Shown: one piece after another, positions 27,468 through 38,091 of the stretch | How positions within the stretch are numbered: position 1 is the first letter of the stretch | How the letters are laid out: the number at the start of each line of letters is the position of its first letter | Source of the DNA: Saprospirales bacterium | GTDB taxonomy: Bacteria; Bacteroidota; Bacteroidia; Chitinophagales; Saprospiraceae | Length of the DNA stretch: 64,000 nucleotides | Reading direction: 5' to 3' | Assembly: GCA_016703765.1 (NCBI GenBank) | Contig: JADJBL010000019.1 | Span: 1-64,000, forward strand | Made by a program: the position numbers and the translations under genes | Notes under the pieces: generated by a model | The model's input: only the letters and a program-made list of their open reading frames with translations | Told to the model about the DNA's origin: nothing | Databases searched by the model: none

Positions 27468-27539
27468 GAAGGTAGCGAGTAAAACCCATAGATCAAGCCC
27501 TAAAGCCATCAGCGAAATGACATACCAAAAAACACAACC

Positions 27540-27995
27540 ATGAAATCATTTAAAATCTTAACAACCGCACTAATCCTCATTGGCTGCTTAAACGCGACCG
27601 CCCAAACCGAAAACACCAAATCGGAAATGGAGCTCATCACGGAAACGCTCATGGACTATATTGAAGGGACGGCCAATGGCGAACCCGACAGGCTTAGAAA
27701 AGCCTTTCACCCTGACTTTAACTTATATACCGTAACCGGAGAGGATAGCCTCTTGATTCGTTCGGGAGAGAAATATATCTCTAATGTGAAAGTGGGAGAA
27801 AAAACCAATAGAATTGGACGGATCATATCCATTGATCACGAAAAAGATGCCGCAATAGCCAAGGTAGAGATCGTAATCCCAAATTGGAGGATCTTCACCG
27901 ACTATTTCCTGCTCCTGAAATACGAAGGTTCCTGGAAGATCGTTCACAAAAGCTATACCTGGAGGGAATACCCGAAGGGGGATGAAAAAAATTAA
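27540..27995 (+). CDS. Secreted NTF2-like (lumazine-binding-like) protein
   Basis: MKSFKILTTALILIGCLNAT is a signal peptide ending TAQ. The mature part resembles the Lumazine_bd_2/NTF2-like group: LMDYIEGTANGEPDRLRKAF, HPDFNLYTVTGEDSL and DYFLLLKYEGSWKIVHKSYT. 151 residues. The next gene, gldD, begins 15 bases later, so it may be read into gldD. Confidence 0.8.
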   Translation: MKSFKILTTALILIGCLNATAQTENTKSEMELITETLMDYIEGTANGEPDRLRKAFHPDFNLYTVTGEDSLLIRSGEKYISNVKVGEKTNRIGRIISIDHEKDAAIAKVEIVIPNWRIFTDYFLLLKYEGSWKIVHKSYTWREYPKGDEKN

Positions 27996-28009
27996 AACAT
28001 CTACCTTAA

Positions 28010-28609
28010 ATGAACCGCAGTTTCCTGATTTTCATAATCCCTCTACTGGCCCTCACGGCCTGCTCCGACCCCATCTTTACCCCCAAACCCCGCGGATACC
28101 CCCGGATCGAATTCCCGGAGCGCACAGGTACGCGACCCTTCGACCAGAGCGACTGCCCCCTGTCCTTCGAATTGCCCACGTATTACCAGGTGCTCCAGGA
28201 TTCCTTCTTCTTCGATGAAGAGCCCGCCCACTCCTGCTGGTTCGATCTGCTGATCCCGGAATTCGACAGCCGCCTGCATTGCAGCTACTTCCCGGTGGGA
28301 GCAAAGGGAAAAACCTTCGACGAGCTGCGCAGCGACGCCTTCGACCTGGCCAACTGGCACAACAAGAAAGCCAACTATATCGACGAAATTCCGATCAAAA
28401 CGCCGCACAACGTGGAGGGTATGTTCTTCGCCTTCGAAGGCCCCGTGGCCTCCCATTACCAGTTTTACCTGACGGATAGCCTGCACCGGCACTTTTTCCG
28501 CGCCGCGCTGTACTTCAATACCCAATCGAAACCAGATTCGCTGGCGCCCATGTACGACTTTGTGAGGCAGGATGTAGATGGGATTATTAATTCCTTCAGG
28601 TGGGAATAA
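28010..28609 (+). CDS. gldD: Gliding motility lipoprotein GldD
   Basis: MNRSFLIFIIPLLALTACSD has a lipobox (LTAC). PKPRGYPRIEFPERTGTRPF, LSFELPTYYQVL, RLHCSYFPVGAKGKTFDELR, HNVEGMFFAFEGPVASHYQF and DSLHRHFFRAALYFNTQSKP with DSLAPMYDFVRQDVDGIINS follow GldD from end to end (199 residues). GldD is an essential gliding lipoprotein that works with GldE. In other gliding Bacteroidota the gene follows gldE directly, whereas here an 8.3-kb island lies between. Its stop is 2 bases from the stop of the convergent giant gene, with no terminator between. Confidence 0.88.
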   Translation: MNRSFLIFIIPLLALTACSDPIFTPKPRGYPRIEFPERTGTRPFDQSDCPLSFELPTYYQVLQDSFFFDEEPAHSCWFDLLIPEFDSRLHCSYFPVGAKGKTFDELRSDAFDLANWHNKKANYIDEIPIKTPHNVEGMFFAFEGPVASHYQFYLTDSLHRHFFRAALYFNTQSKPDSLAPMYDFVRQDVDGIINSFRWE

Positions 28610-28611
28610 GG

Positions 28612-31600
28612 CTACCTTATTAAACTGATTTCTCCCACATAAACCTCCTCGGTCCCATCATTCGGGCAAACAACCCTCATCCGATAAACGTATACGTCGG
28701 ATGGAGCGACTTCCTTGTGGAAAGTCCCGTCCCAGCGGGCCTGGGCATTTTGGCTTTGGAAAACCAGCTGTCCCCAGCGGTTCCAAACCTGCATTTCAGA
28801 TACCTTCTCCTTTCCTGCCGCCGTGAGGATCCCAAAAGTATCGTTCACGCCATCCCCGTCCGGCGTGAAAGCATTCGGGATCTGAACTCTGCCCGGATCG
28901 CAGTCCACCCGCACGGTGATATTGCTGCTCAGGCTTTGAACGCACCCATGCTCATCCGATATCCAAACGTTATAGAGCGTGCTTTCCGGGGGACTGGCAA
29001 GCGCCTGCGCGCAGGTATCGCAGTCCAGCCAATCGGAAGGCGACCATTGATAGGTAACGCCTTGTCCCAATACAGCCAGCGAAACAGCATGGCCCTCGAA
29101 AATGGTCGTATCTGCGGGCAGAAGACTGTAAGCCGGCAATTCCCACCAGCTCAGATCGAGCAGGATGAGGCTGTCGCAGCCCTGCGAAGTGTTAAGAGAA
29201 ACCGGATATAGGCCGGGCTCCAAAAACCACTGACCGCCCAGCGCCAGACTGTCTCCGGGGCAGATAGTTTCCTGCATCGTTTGGTCAGTGGTATCGCCAA
29301 CCATCAACTCGGTGCAGTGAATCTGCAAGCAACCACTGGCCAGCACGAGGGTATCGCAGTACAGGCCCGCCTCAGCGGTCCAGAGATCGCCTACCCAGAC
29401 CGGCTCGTTGGCGCAGGTGAATACGGTGTCGAGCGCAAAGACCGATTCGTCGGCCACCGTGATGAACAAGCTGTCTTCCGCGCTGCACTGATCGGGGTTT
29501 ATGGCCGTGACCCCGAGTTGCAGGGTTGCCTGCGGCTGGATCAGAATAGAATCGCAGAGCGGTGGGTTCAGGCATTGCACCTGGCCCGCCGGCGTCCAGC
29601 TGAGGCGGAAAAGTCGCCAACGACTTGCAACAGCAGGGAATCGCCGGCGCAAATGGTCGTATCCCCGGGGACAATAAGAACCGGCGTCTGGCCGAAACCG
29701 ACCTGAATGGTATCGAAGGAATGGCAACCGTTGCCATCTGTAATTTCGAGAAAATAATCGCCCTCTAGTGGGTCGGAAAATAAGGGATCGGAAAGACCGG
29801 CGTTAAAAAATACCGAAGAAGGGCTCCAGAAATACTGATACCCCACCCCTTCATAAGCTTGCAGTTGAAAAACCTCCCCCGGACAAAAAACGGTATCCAT
29901 CCCGGCATCGGCGATGGGCAGGGGAAAAACCGCAACGGCGGCAGAATCCATCCCCTTGCAGCCGTCTAGGTCGGTCATTTCCAACACGTACACCCCGGCA
30001 GATTCGGGGAATATGGTAAGGCCCTGCTGCTGCACGGAGTCGATCCCCGGGCCCGTCCAGATAAAAGCAATACCCGGCTCGGCGATAAAGTTGAGTGCTT
30101 CTCCGGCGCACACGGAGGGGTCGGCATAGGCAATGCCGGGTTCGGGGCGGATGTGAGTCTGGAAAGGGATTTCCAGGATGCAACCATGACCGTCCTGCAA
30201 AACCAGATCGAGGGAGTAACTCTGGATATCGTTGCTCGAATTCAATACCTGGAACAGGGTGTTGCAGCAGGTATCACAACTCAGATGGTCCGCAGGCATC
30301 CACTGAGCCGCCCAGCCGGGGAAGCATTGAGCCAGCTCCACCTCTTCGCCGGAGCAGCCAAATACCTCGACGGGCTCGAAATACGCGATCGGCTGCCCGA
30401 CCGGGAAGGCGTCGTAGCTGCAAAGGCATTGGCCCGTCGAATCGATCACCGCGAGAAGATCGCAGGCTTGGTCGAGCGTGGCGGGGATGGTAAAGGAAAG
30501 GGAATCCAGCCCGGAGATATTGGGGATAATCGGAGAAAGCAAGAAGGTATCCCCCTGCCCATCGCCGTCGGTGTCGAGATAAATATCGACGACCATGTTT
30601 TCAGCGGGAATGCCCGTGCCGTTGGCCACCACAATCGTCCCGTGCAGAGTATCGCCGGACTGCCAAACGGCCTGAAAACCCTCGATCGTCAATACCGGCC
30701 GTTCGATCTGGAAGGGCAGGTATTCGGTCCCGGTTTCCACCCGGATGGTGCAGGTGTCGCCCGAGGCCGCGCAAACGGCCTGGGATTGTATGCCGGCCGA
30801 AAGCCAGAAGTACTCCTCCCCGCAGGGAAGCCCGGAAAAGCCGCCGAGCTGAAATTGAAAAGCGATCAGCGTAAATGGATCCAGGCCGGGCGGAAGGGCC
30901 CAGTTCAATTCGATCCGGCCGTTGAGGGTATCCAGCTGGGGCGTTCCGATGGGCGCATTGGCCACGGGGACCAAAGACCCAGGCAAAAACGACACTCCAG
31001 GAGGCAGCAGCAGGCTCAGCGTATCGGTGAGATTAGTTACGGCCGTATGGATCAAAGCCAGGTTGAATTGGGCCGTATCCTGGCACGTGATCGCTTCCTC
31101 CAGGCCCGCCTGAAAGAAGGTCTCGATGCCGCTCCCCTCCGTTTGGATGCAAATGGGTTTTCCCGGCCGGGTCACCGTGTTGACGGGCTCCCCGCAATTT
31201 CGCTCCCCGCCCGCCCGGAAGAGGATGGCGGAGTTGATAGGGAAAGAACAATCGGTCTCGCTCCAGAACCGGATGGCTACTTTGTGCAATGGAGCCGCCC
31301 CCAAGCCGCTCAGACAATTCGCCGCCAGCTCGGGGCTCCCGGACTCCAGATTCCATCGAAACACCCCGTTGCCCATGTCCAAGGGATCGCCCATCGGAAC
31401 AAAAGGCGAGCCGGAAGGATAAGCCAGTCCGGAGGAACCGGGTGTGATGCTCAGGCCTTGCGGCAATATCGCCTCTACCCAGGGATTGCAGACGGGCCCC
31501 AGGTTGGTATTGTACAGCTCAATCGTGTGATAGGGAACCGTATCGCAGAGCAGGGCGCAGGTATCCTCCGGGAACGAAAGCGTGAAATCCACTCCTCCGG

Positions 31601-34600
31601 GAGGGGCGAGCACGGTCCAGTACTGCACTTCGGATTGGCAGGGCGCCTGCTCGGGCGATAAAAAGGGCTCGCATCCGAACCCGTATCGGATCTCGACGGT
31701 TTCTTCCAGGCAGCTTCCGTTTAGGGCGCTGAGTTGCAAGGATCTGCTCTGGCTTGCAGGGAGGGAATCGAGTTGGAAAATGCCGTTCGAGAAAGGCAGG
31801 CTCTGGCCGCTTTGGGTATCTGTCAGGGTAAAATCGCTCAAGAGACCGCTTGTGGAGAAGGGCGCCAGCCAGATGAAAGGCGCCGTGCCGCTTTGCTGTC
31901 CGGAAACCGAATTCGGCACGTTGCTCAGGGTGAAATCCCACCTGGCTTTGTTATCGAGGGCCAACTGATCGGGGAGGGGATTGAATAGCTGGAGCGTCGG
32001 GAATAAGGGCTTCAAGGCGTTTTCCTCCGCCTCGACCAACACACCGTCCGAAATGCCGGGCGCGAACTCCAGCAAGGCCTCCAGGCCCAGGGGATAGGCG
32101 CCTTCTGCCTCGCAATCGGCCGTAAAGCGGTATTGAAGGAAGAAATAAAATCCCTCGTCGGCCGGGGGATTCTGGAAAGACGCCAGGTCGAAGGTCCAGG
32201 TTCCGTTGCTCTCCGCGCCCGCGAGTGGCGCTACGCCTTGCCAACTCGGCCCGCCTTGCAGGGTAAACTGCTTGACCTGCGCTTCCGCCAGGCTTATTTC
32301 GGCCGGTATGTCCAGGTAAAAATCCGGAACAAAACCCAGCGGCCGGTATTCGTAGGGAAAGAAATTGCCCAAACCCAGTTCGAGGTTGAAAAGGCTGGCG
32401 CCCTGGTATTCGGAAGTATCGCAGAAGGGGATCGCAAACAGCCCGGGAAGGAGCTCGTACTCGTACCCCGTGATCTCCCAGGTGGCAAAATCGCAGCCGC
32501 AAACGAAGGGATCGACCGTCGTTTCGGCCTCCGTCTGCCCGATCGAGAGCAGAGACCTGACCGCGACGGGGAAAACGGGCGGCGTAGGCGCCGTGGAGGA
32601 TTGCTTTACCGGATTGGCGTCCAGCCTGTGCAGGGCCGTCAATTTTATGGAGTCTCCGTCTTCCCAGCGAAAATCGCCCGGAAGGGGGCAGCCCACGGCA
32701 AGCAGGTCCGAAGGATTGATGGCGTAGTGGTAGATGAGGCGGTCGGAGGTGGTTTCGGGAGTGGTGGAAATGCCGGGGCATGAGTAAGAAAGTCCCGCAT
32801 CGGCGTCCCAGATATCGAGCACGGCATGCAAGGCGGAGATCCCCTCCGGCGCAAAGAGATCGGGGTTGATCGCAGGGTCGGCCCCAACCGGCAGAAAGGA
32901 TATCCAGGCGGCGGAAAATCCGAATTCGCCGTTCGGCTCGTCGGAAATAACCAACCCGCTCAGCACGGTTTGCACTGTATCGCCGGGCATGGAGCGGTCC
33001 AGCCTCAACAGGGAGGGGTCGAGGAAGCCGGGCCCGTCGGGCCATCGGTCGTTGTCGTTGTCCGGCGCCCCCAGGCTGATGCGCTGGAAATCCATTCCAA
33101 ACCAGACGTAACCGGCAATGGTATCCACGCAAACGCTATCGGGCACGCAGGAAATGGCTATGGTCGCAAGGTCGCAAGATTGAAGGCCACAGGATGACGG
33201 AAGTCCCTCGCAAGTGAGCAGAGTTGTTTGGATGTCTATTTGAAGGACCGGCCCGGGCTCTACGGAGCACTCCGGCTGGGGGCAGGAAGTGAGCAGCGAA
33301 TCGGCGCAGGCAAAACCGGGCTGACAGAGGGAGTCGCAGTAAAAGCTAAGGTCAAAACTCAAGCCGGCCATTGTTCCCGGAAGCGGCAGAGGGTAGAGGG
33401 CCGAGACGAGGAGCGTCGAATCCTGGACCGCCAGGCTTAAGACATCGGGCGCCACCCCATTCAGCAGCATCGGATTGTTTTCCCACACCAGACCGCATGG
33501 CAGGGTCATCGAAACGGCCAGCTGCCCCTGGATCAGGGCGAGGGAATCGTATTGGATCGAATAGGTAAAGGTAGAGGTCTCTCCGTTCTCCAGTTGAAAA
33601 TCGCCGCTCAATTGGGCGCTCAGGGTCGGATTATTCAGCGAGACCTGAAAAGTGTCGCTGTCGATGAACTGATCGGGCGGGCAGCTTTTCTCAAACTGGT
33701 ATTCGTACACCCAGCGATTTTGGGATTGGGCGCAGTCGGGATTGCAGAAAAAGACATCCCATTTCAGCAGGAGGGTATCGCCGGGCTGGAGATCCGGACA
33801 GGCGATGACTAATTTTTCCCAAAGAAGACCGCCTTCCTGGCAAGGAGATTCAAACGAGACATTTTGTGTACCCTGTATCCCCAGCACCACCGGGCTCCCG
33901 TTTAACAGGCCAATCGCGCTTAAAGGGTCGAGCGCCGTCCCTTCCGATTGTTGCCGGATGGAGAAAGAAAGCCCGAAAGCGGGCTCCTCGCCGGTGTTGA
34001 CGATCTGCAAACCCTGCCGAACTCCTTCTTCCGCGCAAAAACAGACCGGGGCGGCGATTTGTGGGATAATCTCCAGCTTTGCTTCCATATCCGAAATCTC
34101 GAACTGTACCAGCGCCGTCTGCTGGACGGATTGGCAGCTTGCGCCACCGCAGCCCCAGGAGAAGGAGATATTGGAAAGGCTGGAAGGGTTATCAAATCCA
34201 CAGGAGCTGATCAGGATGTTTTCCGTCAGGGTAAGGGTTTCGCCTTGTTCAAACAACTCGTCTCCGTCGCCGATCGATTGAAAATTCATGCCATCGAGCC
34301 GGAGGGCAAAATAGCCGGGCTGGTCGGCTTCCACGGTTCCCTGGGGAGAGCTCAACTGAATACCCGGCTGGTGAAAGTCCTCGAAGAGGAAAGAAGTCAA
34401 AGGCCCCGGCCGGGTATTCTGTACCGCGAAGCTGCGGGAAAGCATTTGTCCCTTGCTCCCCGATAGCACGGTATTGCTTACCTGGGTGATCACGAGCTGA
34501 GCGGTTTCCACCGGGTAGGGGTTCGTATTCAGGGAAAGCGTATCGCCCCAGGCCAGGAGCCGGATCTCGTTAGCGAAGATCGCTCCGGCGTTCACCTCGC

Positions 34601-34895
34601 CGTAGCAGGGGCAGGGCGCAAATATTCCGAAAGAAAAAGTCAGCGTTTGAGAAGGCCCAATCGGAGGCAGGGAGATCTGGGCAGGATTCAGGGCTTGCAG
34701 GCAAGGGGGCAGCGCGACTTCCAATTGGGCGCCTTCGAGGAGGACCGAAGAGTCGTTCGACACCTGGACCTGAAAAAAGGCGCTGTCGCAAACAGCGAGT
34801 CCGGAGGGGTTGGTGAAAGAAAGCTGTTGGGCATACCCGGCAGCGGATATGCCCAACAGCAAAGCAATCAACAGGGGAAAGCGAGATTGCTCCAT
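28612..34895 (-). CDS. Giant T9SS type B surface protein (~2094 residues, one frameshift)
   Basis: MEQSRFPLLIALLLGISAAG is a signal peptide. The N-terminal ~500 residues look like DUF11-type conserved repeats (VLLEGAQLEVALPPCLQAL, then Cys-rich units). Later come Ig/PKD-like units (PSVCAGEALNFIAEPGIAFI, then ADAGMDTVFCPGEVFQLQAY). A one-base shift near 29610 splits the frame. The downstream part holds more such units and ends with the gliding motility-associated C-terminal domain: IPNAFTPDGDGVNDTFGI, VWNRWGQLVFQSQNAQARWD and VYVYRMRVVCPNDG, the T9SS type B signal. It is the last gene of a cluster with OmpA and PorP/SprF genes, so it is probably an adhesin or filament delivered and held by them. 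Cargo identity is unknown. Confidence 0.85.
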
Positions 34896-34909
34896 AGAAG
34901 AAAAAGGGC

Positions 34910-36991
34910 TTAGTTATCGCCTTCCTTGCTCTTGTATTTGACCGTCACCGGCTCCTCGATCTTGGAAACGCGCACTTCGGTGCGGCGGTTATACTGGTGT
35001 TCCTGTTCCGAGCAGGGCACATCGTCCTTGCAGTTGTTGCGTAATTTGGATTCGCCCATTCCAAAGGCCTTGATCCGGGCGCCCTGGATCCCTTTTTCGA
35101 CGAGATATTCCCTGGCCGATAGGGCGCGTTTTTCGGAAAGCTCCTGGTTGTAGTCCTCCGATCCACGGGAGTCGGTATGGGCCGTCAGTTCGATCTGCAT
35201 GCTGGGGAATTGCTGCATGAGCTTCACCAGTGCGTCGAGCTCGCGCGCCTCGCCGGTGCGGATGGCCGATTTGTTGAAATCGTAATAGAGGTTTTCCAGC
35301 ACGATGATGGTTCCGGCCTTGATTGGCTCGCGCATGATATTTTCTGCCAGCGGGTTGAGAAGCAGGTTGATGTTGAGCTTTTGGGCCTGTGCGGGCGCCA
35401 GGTCGACGGTGGAAATGCGGTTGATGCCCCTGGTAAAGCCTTCTTTTTCGGCATACACCGTGTATTCGTAGCCGGAGGGCAGGCAGTATTCGAATTCGCC
35501 ATCGGAGTTAGCGCGAAGCGAGCTCTCCTCCCGGGTCGAATTGTTGTAGATGCGGACGGTGGCGTTCGGCACCGGCGTGTTGTAGTTTTCGATCGTCACT
35601 ATCCCGTTGACCACCGTGCAATCCGTGGAGGAAAGGGGGATGCGAACGACCTGAGAGCCCGCCTCGCCGACGGTGGTATAGGTCTTTTCGCTGCTCTTGA
35701 AGCCTTCTTTGGTCACGAAGATGAAGTAGTTTTTGTCCGTTTTAAGCCGGTAGATCCCCTCCCCGTTGTCGTCCGTGTAGAGCACGGGGTTGCCCATTTC
35801 GTAGGGGTTTTTCTGCTTGAGCTTGATGATCAGCTCGTCCGGGTTCGTGGGAGAGGGCTCGAGTTGGATGTCGTAAAACTCGTTTTCCTTGATCAATCCA
35901 TCGGTGGAGCGTTCGAGGACGCGGATAGCGGCGCCGGGGATGCGCTGGCCGCCTTTTTCATTGTACACGATAAACTGGGTAGCCAGTTCGATGCCGGTAT
36001 TGATGCCTTCCATGCCTTCCGGCAGTTCGAAATAGTAGATATCGTCTTTCCCCTTGCCGCCCGAGCGGCTGGAGGTAAAGTACCCGAACTCGCCGTCGCC
36101 GTCCAGGATGAAGCCCAGATCGTCGTGCGGGGAGTTGAAGGGGATGCCGAGGTTGACCACCCGGCCCCAGGTCTGGGTGCTGATGTTGACCATAAAAATA
36201 TCCAGACCTCCCCGGCTGTTGTGGCCGTTGGAGGAAAAGAAGAGGACTCCGCTTTCGTGGATATAGGGAAAAACTTCGTTCAGTTGGGAGTTGATGTCCG
36301 GGCCCATGTTGATGGGTATAGACCAGGATTCGCCGCGTTTTTCGACAAAATACAAGTCGAAACCGCCATATCCGCCGGGCATGTCGGAGCTGAAATACAG
36401 GCGACGCCCGTCCGGAGAAAGGGAGGGGTGCATGGTGGAGAACTCGTCGTTGTTGAAAGGAAGCTCCTTGACGTCTTCCCAATCGAACTCGCCTTTGTGC
36501 CCTTCGTAGACCTTCAGGCGGGTCACTCCTTTGGAATCGGCTTTCTGCACGCCGTTCTCTTCATTGTTGCGGGTGAAGTAGACCACATCGCCTTTCCGGT
36601 TAAAGGTCACCGGGCCCTCGTGCATAGTGGAGTTCATATTGACGGAAAACTCCTGGGGCTTCATGGGGAAGCCCTTGCGGTCGAGGTCGGAGTAGTACAG
36701 TTCGAAAAAGGTCTCCCCGATCTTTTTGTCCACCGCGCCGCCTTTTCTCCGGGAGGTCACGTAAACGATTCCGTTTTGGTAGAATGCTGGCGAGAACTCG
36801 AGGTTTTCCGTATTGATCGGATCGGCATTGCGGATGATGACGTTGGGTGCGACGAGTATTTCACCCTTATCGTATAGCTTATCCGACTGCTTGGTCTTGG
36901 TCGTCGTTTGCTGGGCCGGCGCCGGCGCCGAGAAGCAGGCAAGAGCAAGGAGCAATGCCAGGGGACGGAGAATATTCCAGTATTTGTTCAT
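34910..36991 (-). CDS. PD40-repeat OmpA family protein
   Basis: The ATG at 36991 (MNKYWNILRPLALLLALACF) is chosen because the signal peptide starts there; an upstream ATG adds seven basic residues. Residues ~60-340 carry PD40/WD40-like repeats (FSTMHPSLSPDGRRLYFSSD, VLFFSSNGHNSRGGLDIFMV). A carboxypeptidase-regulatory-like domain follows (GIVTIENYNTPVPNATVRIY). The C-terminal ~115 residues are OmpA (NLYYDFNKSAIRTGEARELD, then IELTAHTDSRGSEDYNQELS), which binds peptidoglycan. Together with PorP/SprF proteins such OmpA proteins anchor T9SS cargo or the T9SS itself, as PorE does in Porphyromonas. Its neighbours are T9SS cargo on one side and PorP/SprF on the other. Confidence 0.88.
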   Translation of the reverse strand: MNKYWNILRPLALLLALACFSAPAPAQQTTTKTKQSDKLYDKGEILVAPNVIIRNADPINTENLEFSPAFYQNGIVYVTSRRKGGAVDKKIGETFFELYYSDLDRKGFPMKPQEFSVNMNSTMHEGPVTFNRKGDVVYFTRNNEENGVQKADSKGVTRLKVYEGHKGEFDWEDVKELPFNNDEFSTMHPSLSPDGRRLYFSSDMPGGYGGFDLYFVEKRGESWSIPINMGPDINSQLNEVFPYIHESGVLFFSSNGHNSRGGLDIFMVNISTQTWGRVVNLGIPFNSPHDDLGFILDGDGEFGYFTSSRSGGKGKDDIYYFELPEGMEGINTGIELATQFIVYNEKGGQRIPGAAIRVLERSTDGLIKENEFYDIQLEPSPTNPDELIIKLKQKNPYEMGNPVLYTDDNGEGIYRLKTDKNYFIFVTKEGFKSSEKTYTTVGEAGSQVVRIPLSSTDCTVVNGIVTIENYNTPVPNATVRIYNNSTREESSLRANSDGEFEYCLPSGYEYTVYAEKEGFTRGINRISTVDLAPAQAQKLNINLLLNPLAENIMREPIKAGTIIVLENLYYDFNKSAIRTGEARELDALVKLMQQFPSMQIELTAHTDSRGSEDYNQELSEKRALSAREYLVEKGIQGARIKAFGMGESKLRNNCKDDVPCSEQEHQYNRRTEVRVSKIEEPVTVKYKSKEGDN

Positions 36992-37095
36992 GGTAAGTTT
37001 CTTTTTGACCACGTAAGTGAAAACGCTTTTAACTCATAATATTATGAAGAAAAAAACGAAATTGTTCGATTATCCGCCGCTGAAGGCAGCCTTCC

Positions 37096-38055
37096 CTAGA
37101 AAAACCGGGGGTTTACGATATCCTCTCCCTCGGCTTTCCCAAAGCAAACGCGCAGCAATACTTCCATGCTGCCCGTATTGAAGTCGCGCAATTCGGATAG
37201 GGTGATATCGTAGGAAAATCCGAGGAACAACATCTTGGAAATTTGGGCCGCCAGCAGAATATCCACCGATTCGCCGAAGCCGGTGGAGGACCCTCCTAAG
37301 CGGTAGGTCAATCCCGCGATATAGCGCTCCGTGAAGATGGCGCTCAGGTTGACGTCGGCGTCGATCGGGGCATTGGGCACGAATTTGACCAGGGTTTGAG
37401 GCTGGAACCGCACATTCTCGCCGGCCTGTATCGACACCCCGCCCATCAGGTACACGTGCTGCACCTCGCGGCTGAGGGTTTGCTGGCTCTCGGCAAAGTC
37501 GATATTGTTCGGGAGCAGGCGGGGCGCAGAAAGTCCGAGGTAGAATTTCTCCCCCTGGTAGTACATCCCCGTTCCAAAGTTAAACAGGAACCTGCGCTGG
37601 CTCAGATCGGGAACTGCCGGATCGATCTCCAGCGGCTGGGTTCCGTGGAGCCTTTCGTCCTGAAAGTCGATAGACAAAGAGCGGATAGAGCCCTGGATGC
37701 CGATACCCAGATAGCCGCGCCAAAGGGGAAAACGATAGGAGTAGATCCCGTCGAAGGTGATTAGCTCCGTGATCCCCACGCTCTGACGGGAGAGGTTGAC
37801 CCCCACGCCGACCCGCTGGTTGAGCAGGGGCATGTTGAAGGTGAGCACCTGCATTTGGGGGGCGCCTTCAATCCCTAGCCATTGGTTGCGGTAAATGGCG
37901 GTGATGCAGGGCGCTTCGCGCGCTCCGGCGAAACCGGGGTTGTAACCCAGTTTGTAGTACATGAACTGGGTATTGTGGGCCTCCTGTTGGGCAAAAGCCA
38001 GGGAGGGAAGGACCAGGAGGGCTGCGATAATTATGTTGGAAAAAATTGCTTTCAT
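37096..38055 (-). CDS. PorP/SprF family type IX secretion membrane protein
   Basis: MKAIFSNIIIAALLVLPSLA is a signal peptide (ending AFAQQ). HNTQFMYYKLGYNPGFAGAR, CITAIYRNQWLGIEGAPQMQ and the beta-strand-rich remainder to FGKAEGEDIVNPRFF match the family from end to end (319 residues). These proteins form an outer-membrane beta-barrel. SprF is needed for secretion or surface display of the adhesin SprB in Flavobacterium; PorP is linked to the T9SS trans-envelope complex. The gene sits between a giant type B cargo gene and an OmpA gene, which favours the cargo-specific SprF-like role. Confidence 0.9.
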   Translation of the reverse strand: MKAIFSNIIIAALLVLPSLAFAQQEAHNTQFMYYKLGYNPGFAGAREAPCITAIYRNQWLGIEGAPQMQVLTFNMPLLNQRVGVGVNLSRQSVGITELITFDGIYSYRFPLWRGYLGIGIQGSIRSLSIDFQDERLHGTQPLEIDPAVPDLSQRRFLFNFGTGMYYQGEKFYLGLSAPRLLPNNIDFAESQQTLSREVQHVYLMGGVSIQAGENVRFQPQTLVKFVPNAPIDADVNLSAIFTERYIAGLTYRLGGSSTGFGESVDILLAAQISKMLFLGFSYDITLSELRDFNTGSMEVLLRVCFGKAEGEDIVNPRFF

Positions 38056-38091
38056 GATTCGACAGTTTCGATTTTGGGAAAGTTGATTGCC

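Larger units (their letters stand above)
19697..27995 (+). other. Accessory gene island between gldE and gldD
   Basis: All genes here are on the plus strand, mostly small, and unrelated to gliding. From about 21.5 to 28 kb the DNA is much more AT-rich than both flanks. No integrase, transposase or terminal repeat is seen. One dyad at 22746-22786 recalls integron attC sites. The composition and content suggest acquired DNA. Confidence 0.6.

Noticed and set aside
35177..36877. 566-residue open frame on the plus strand
   Set aside because: It mirrors the OmpA gene on the other strand. It has no motifs and a biased His/Asp/Val make-up typical of antisense shadows in GC-rich genes.
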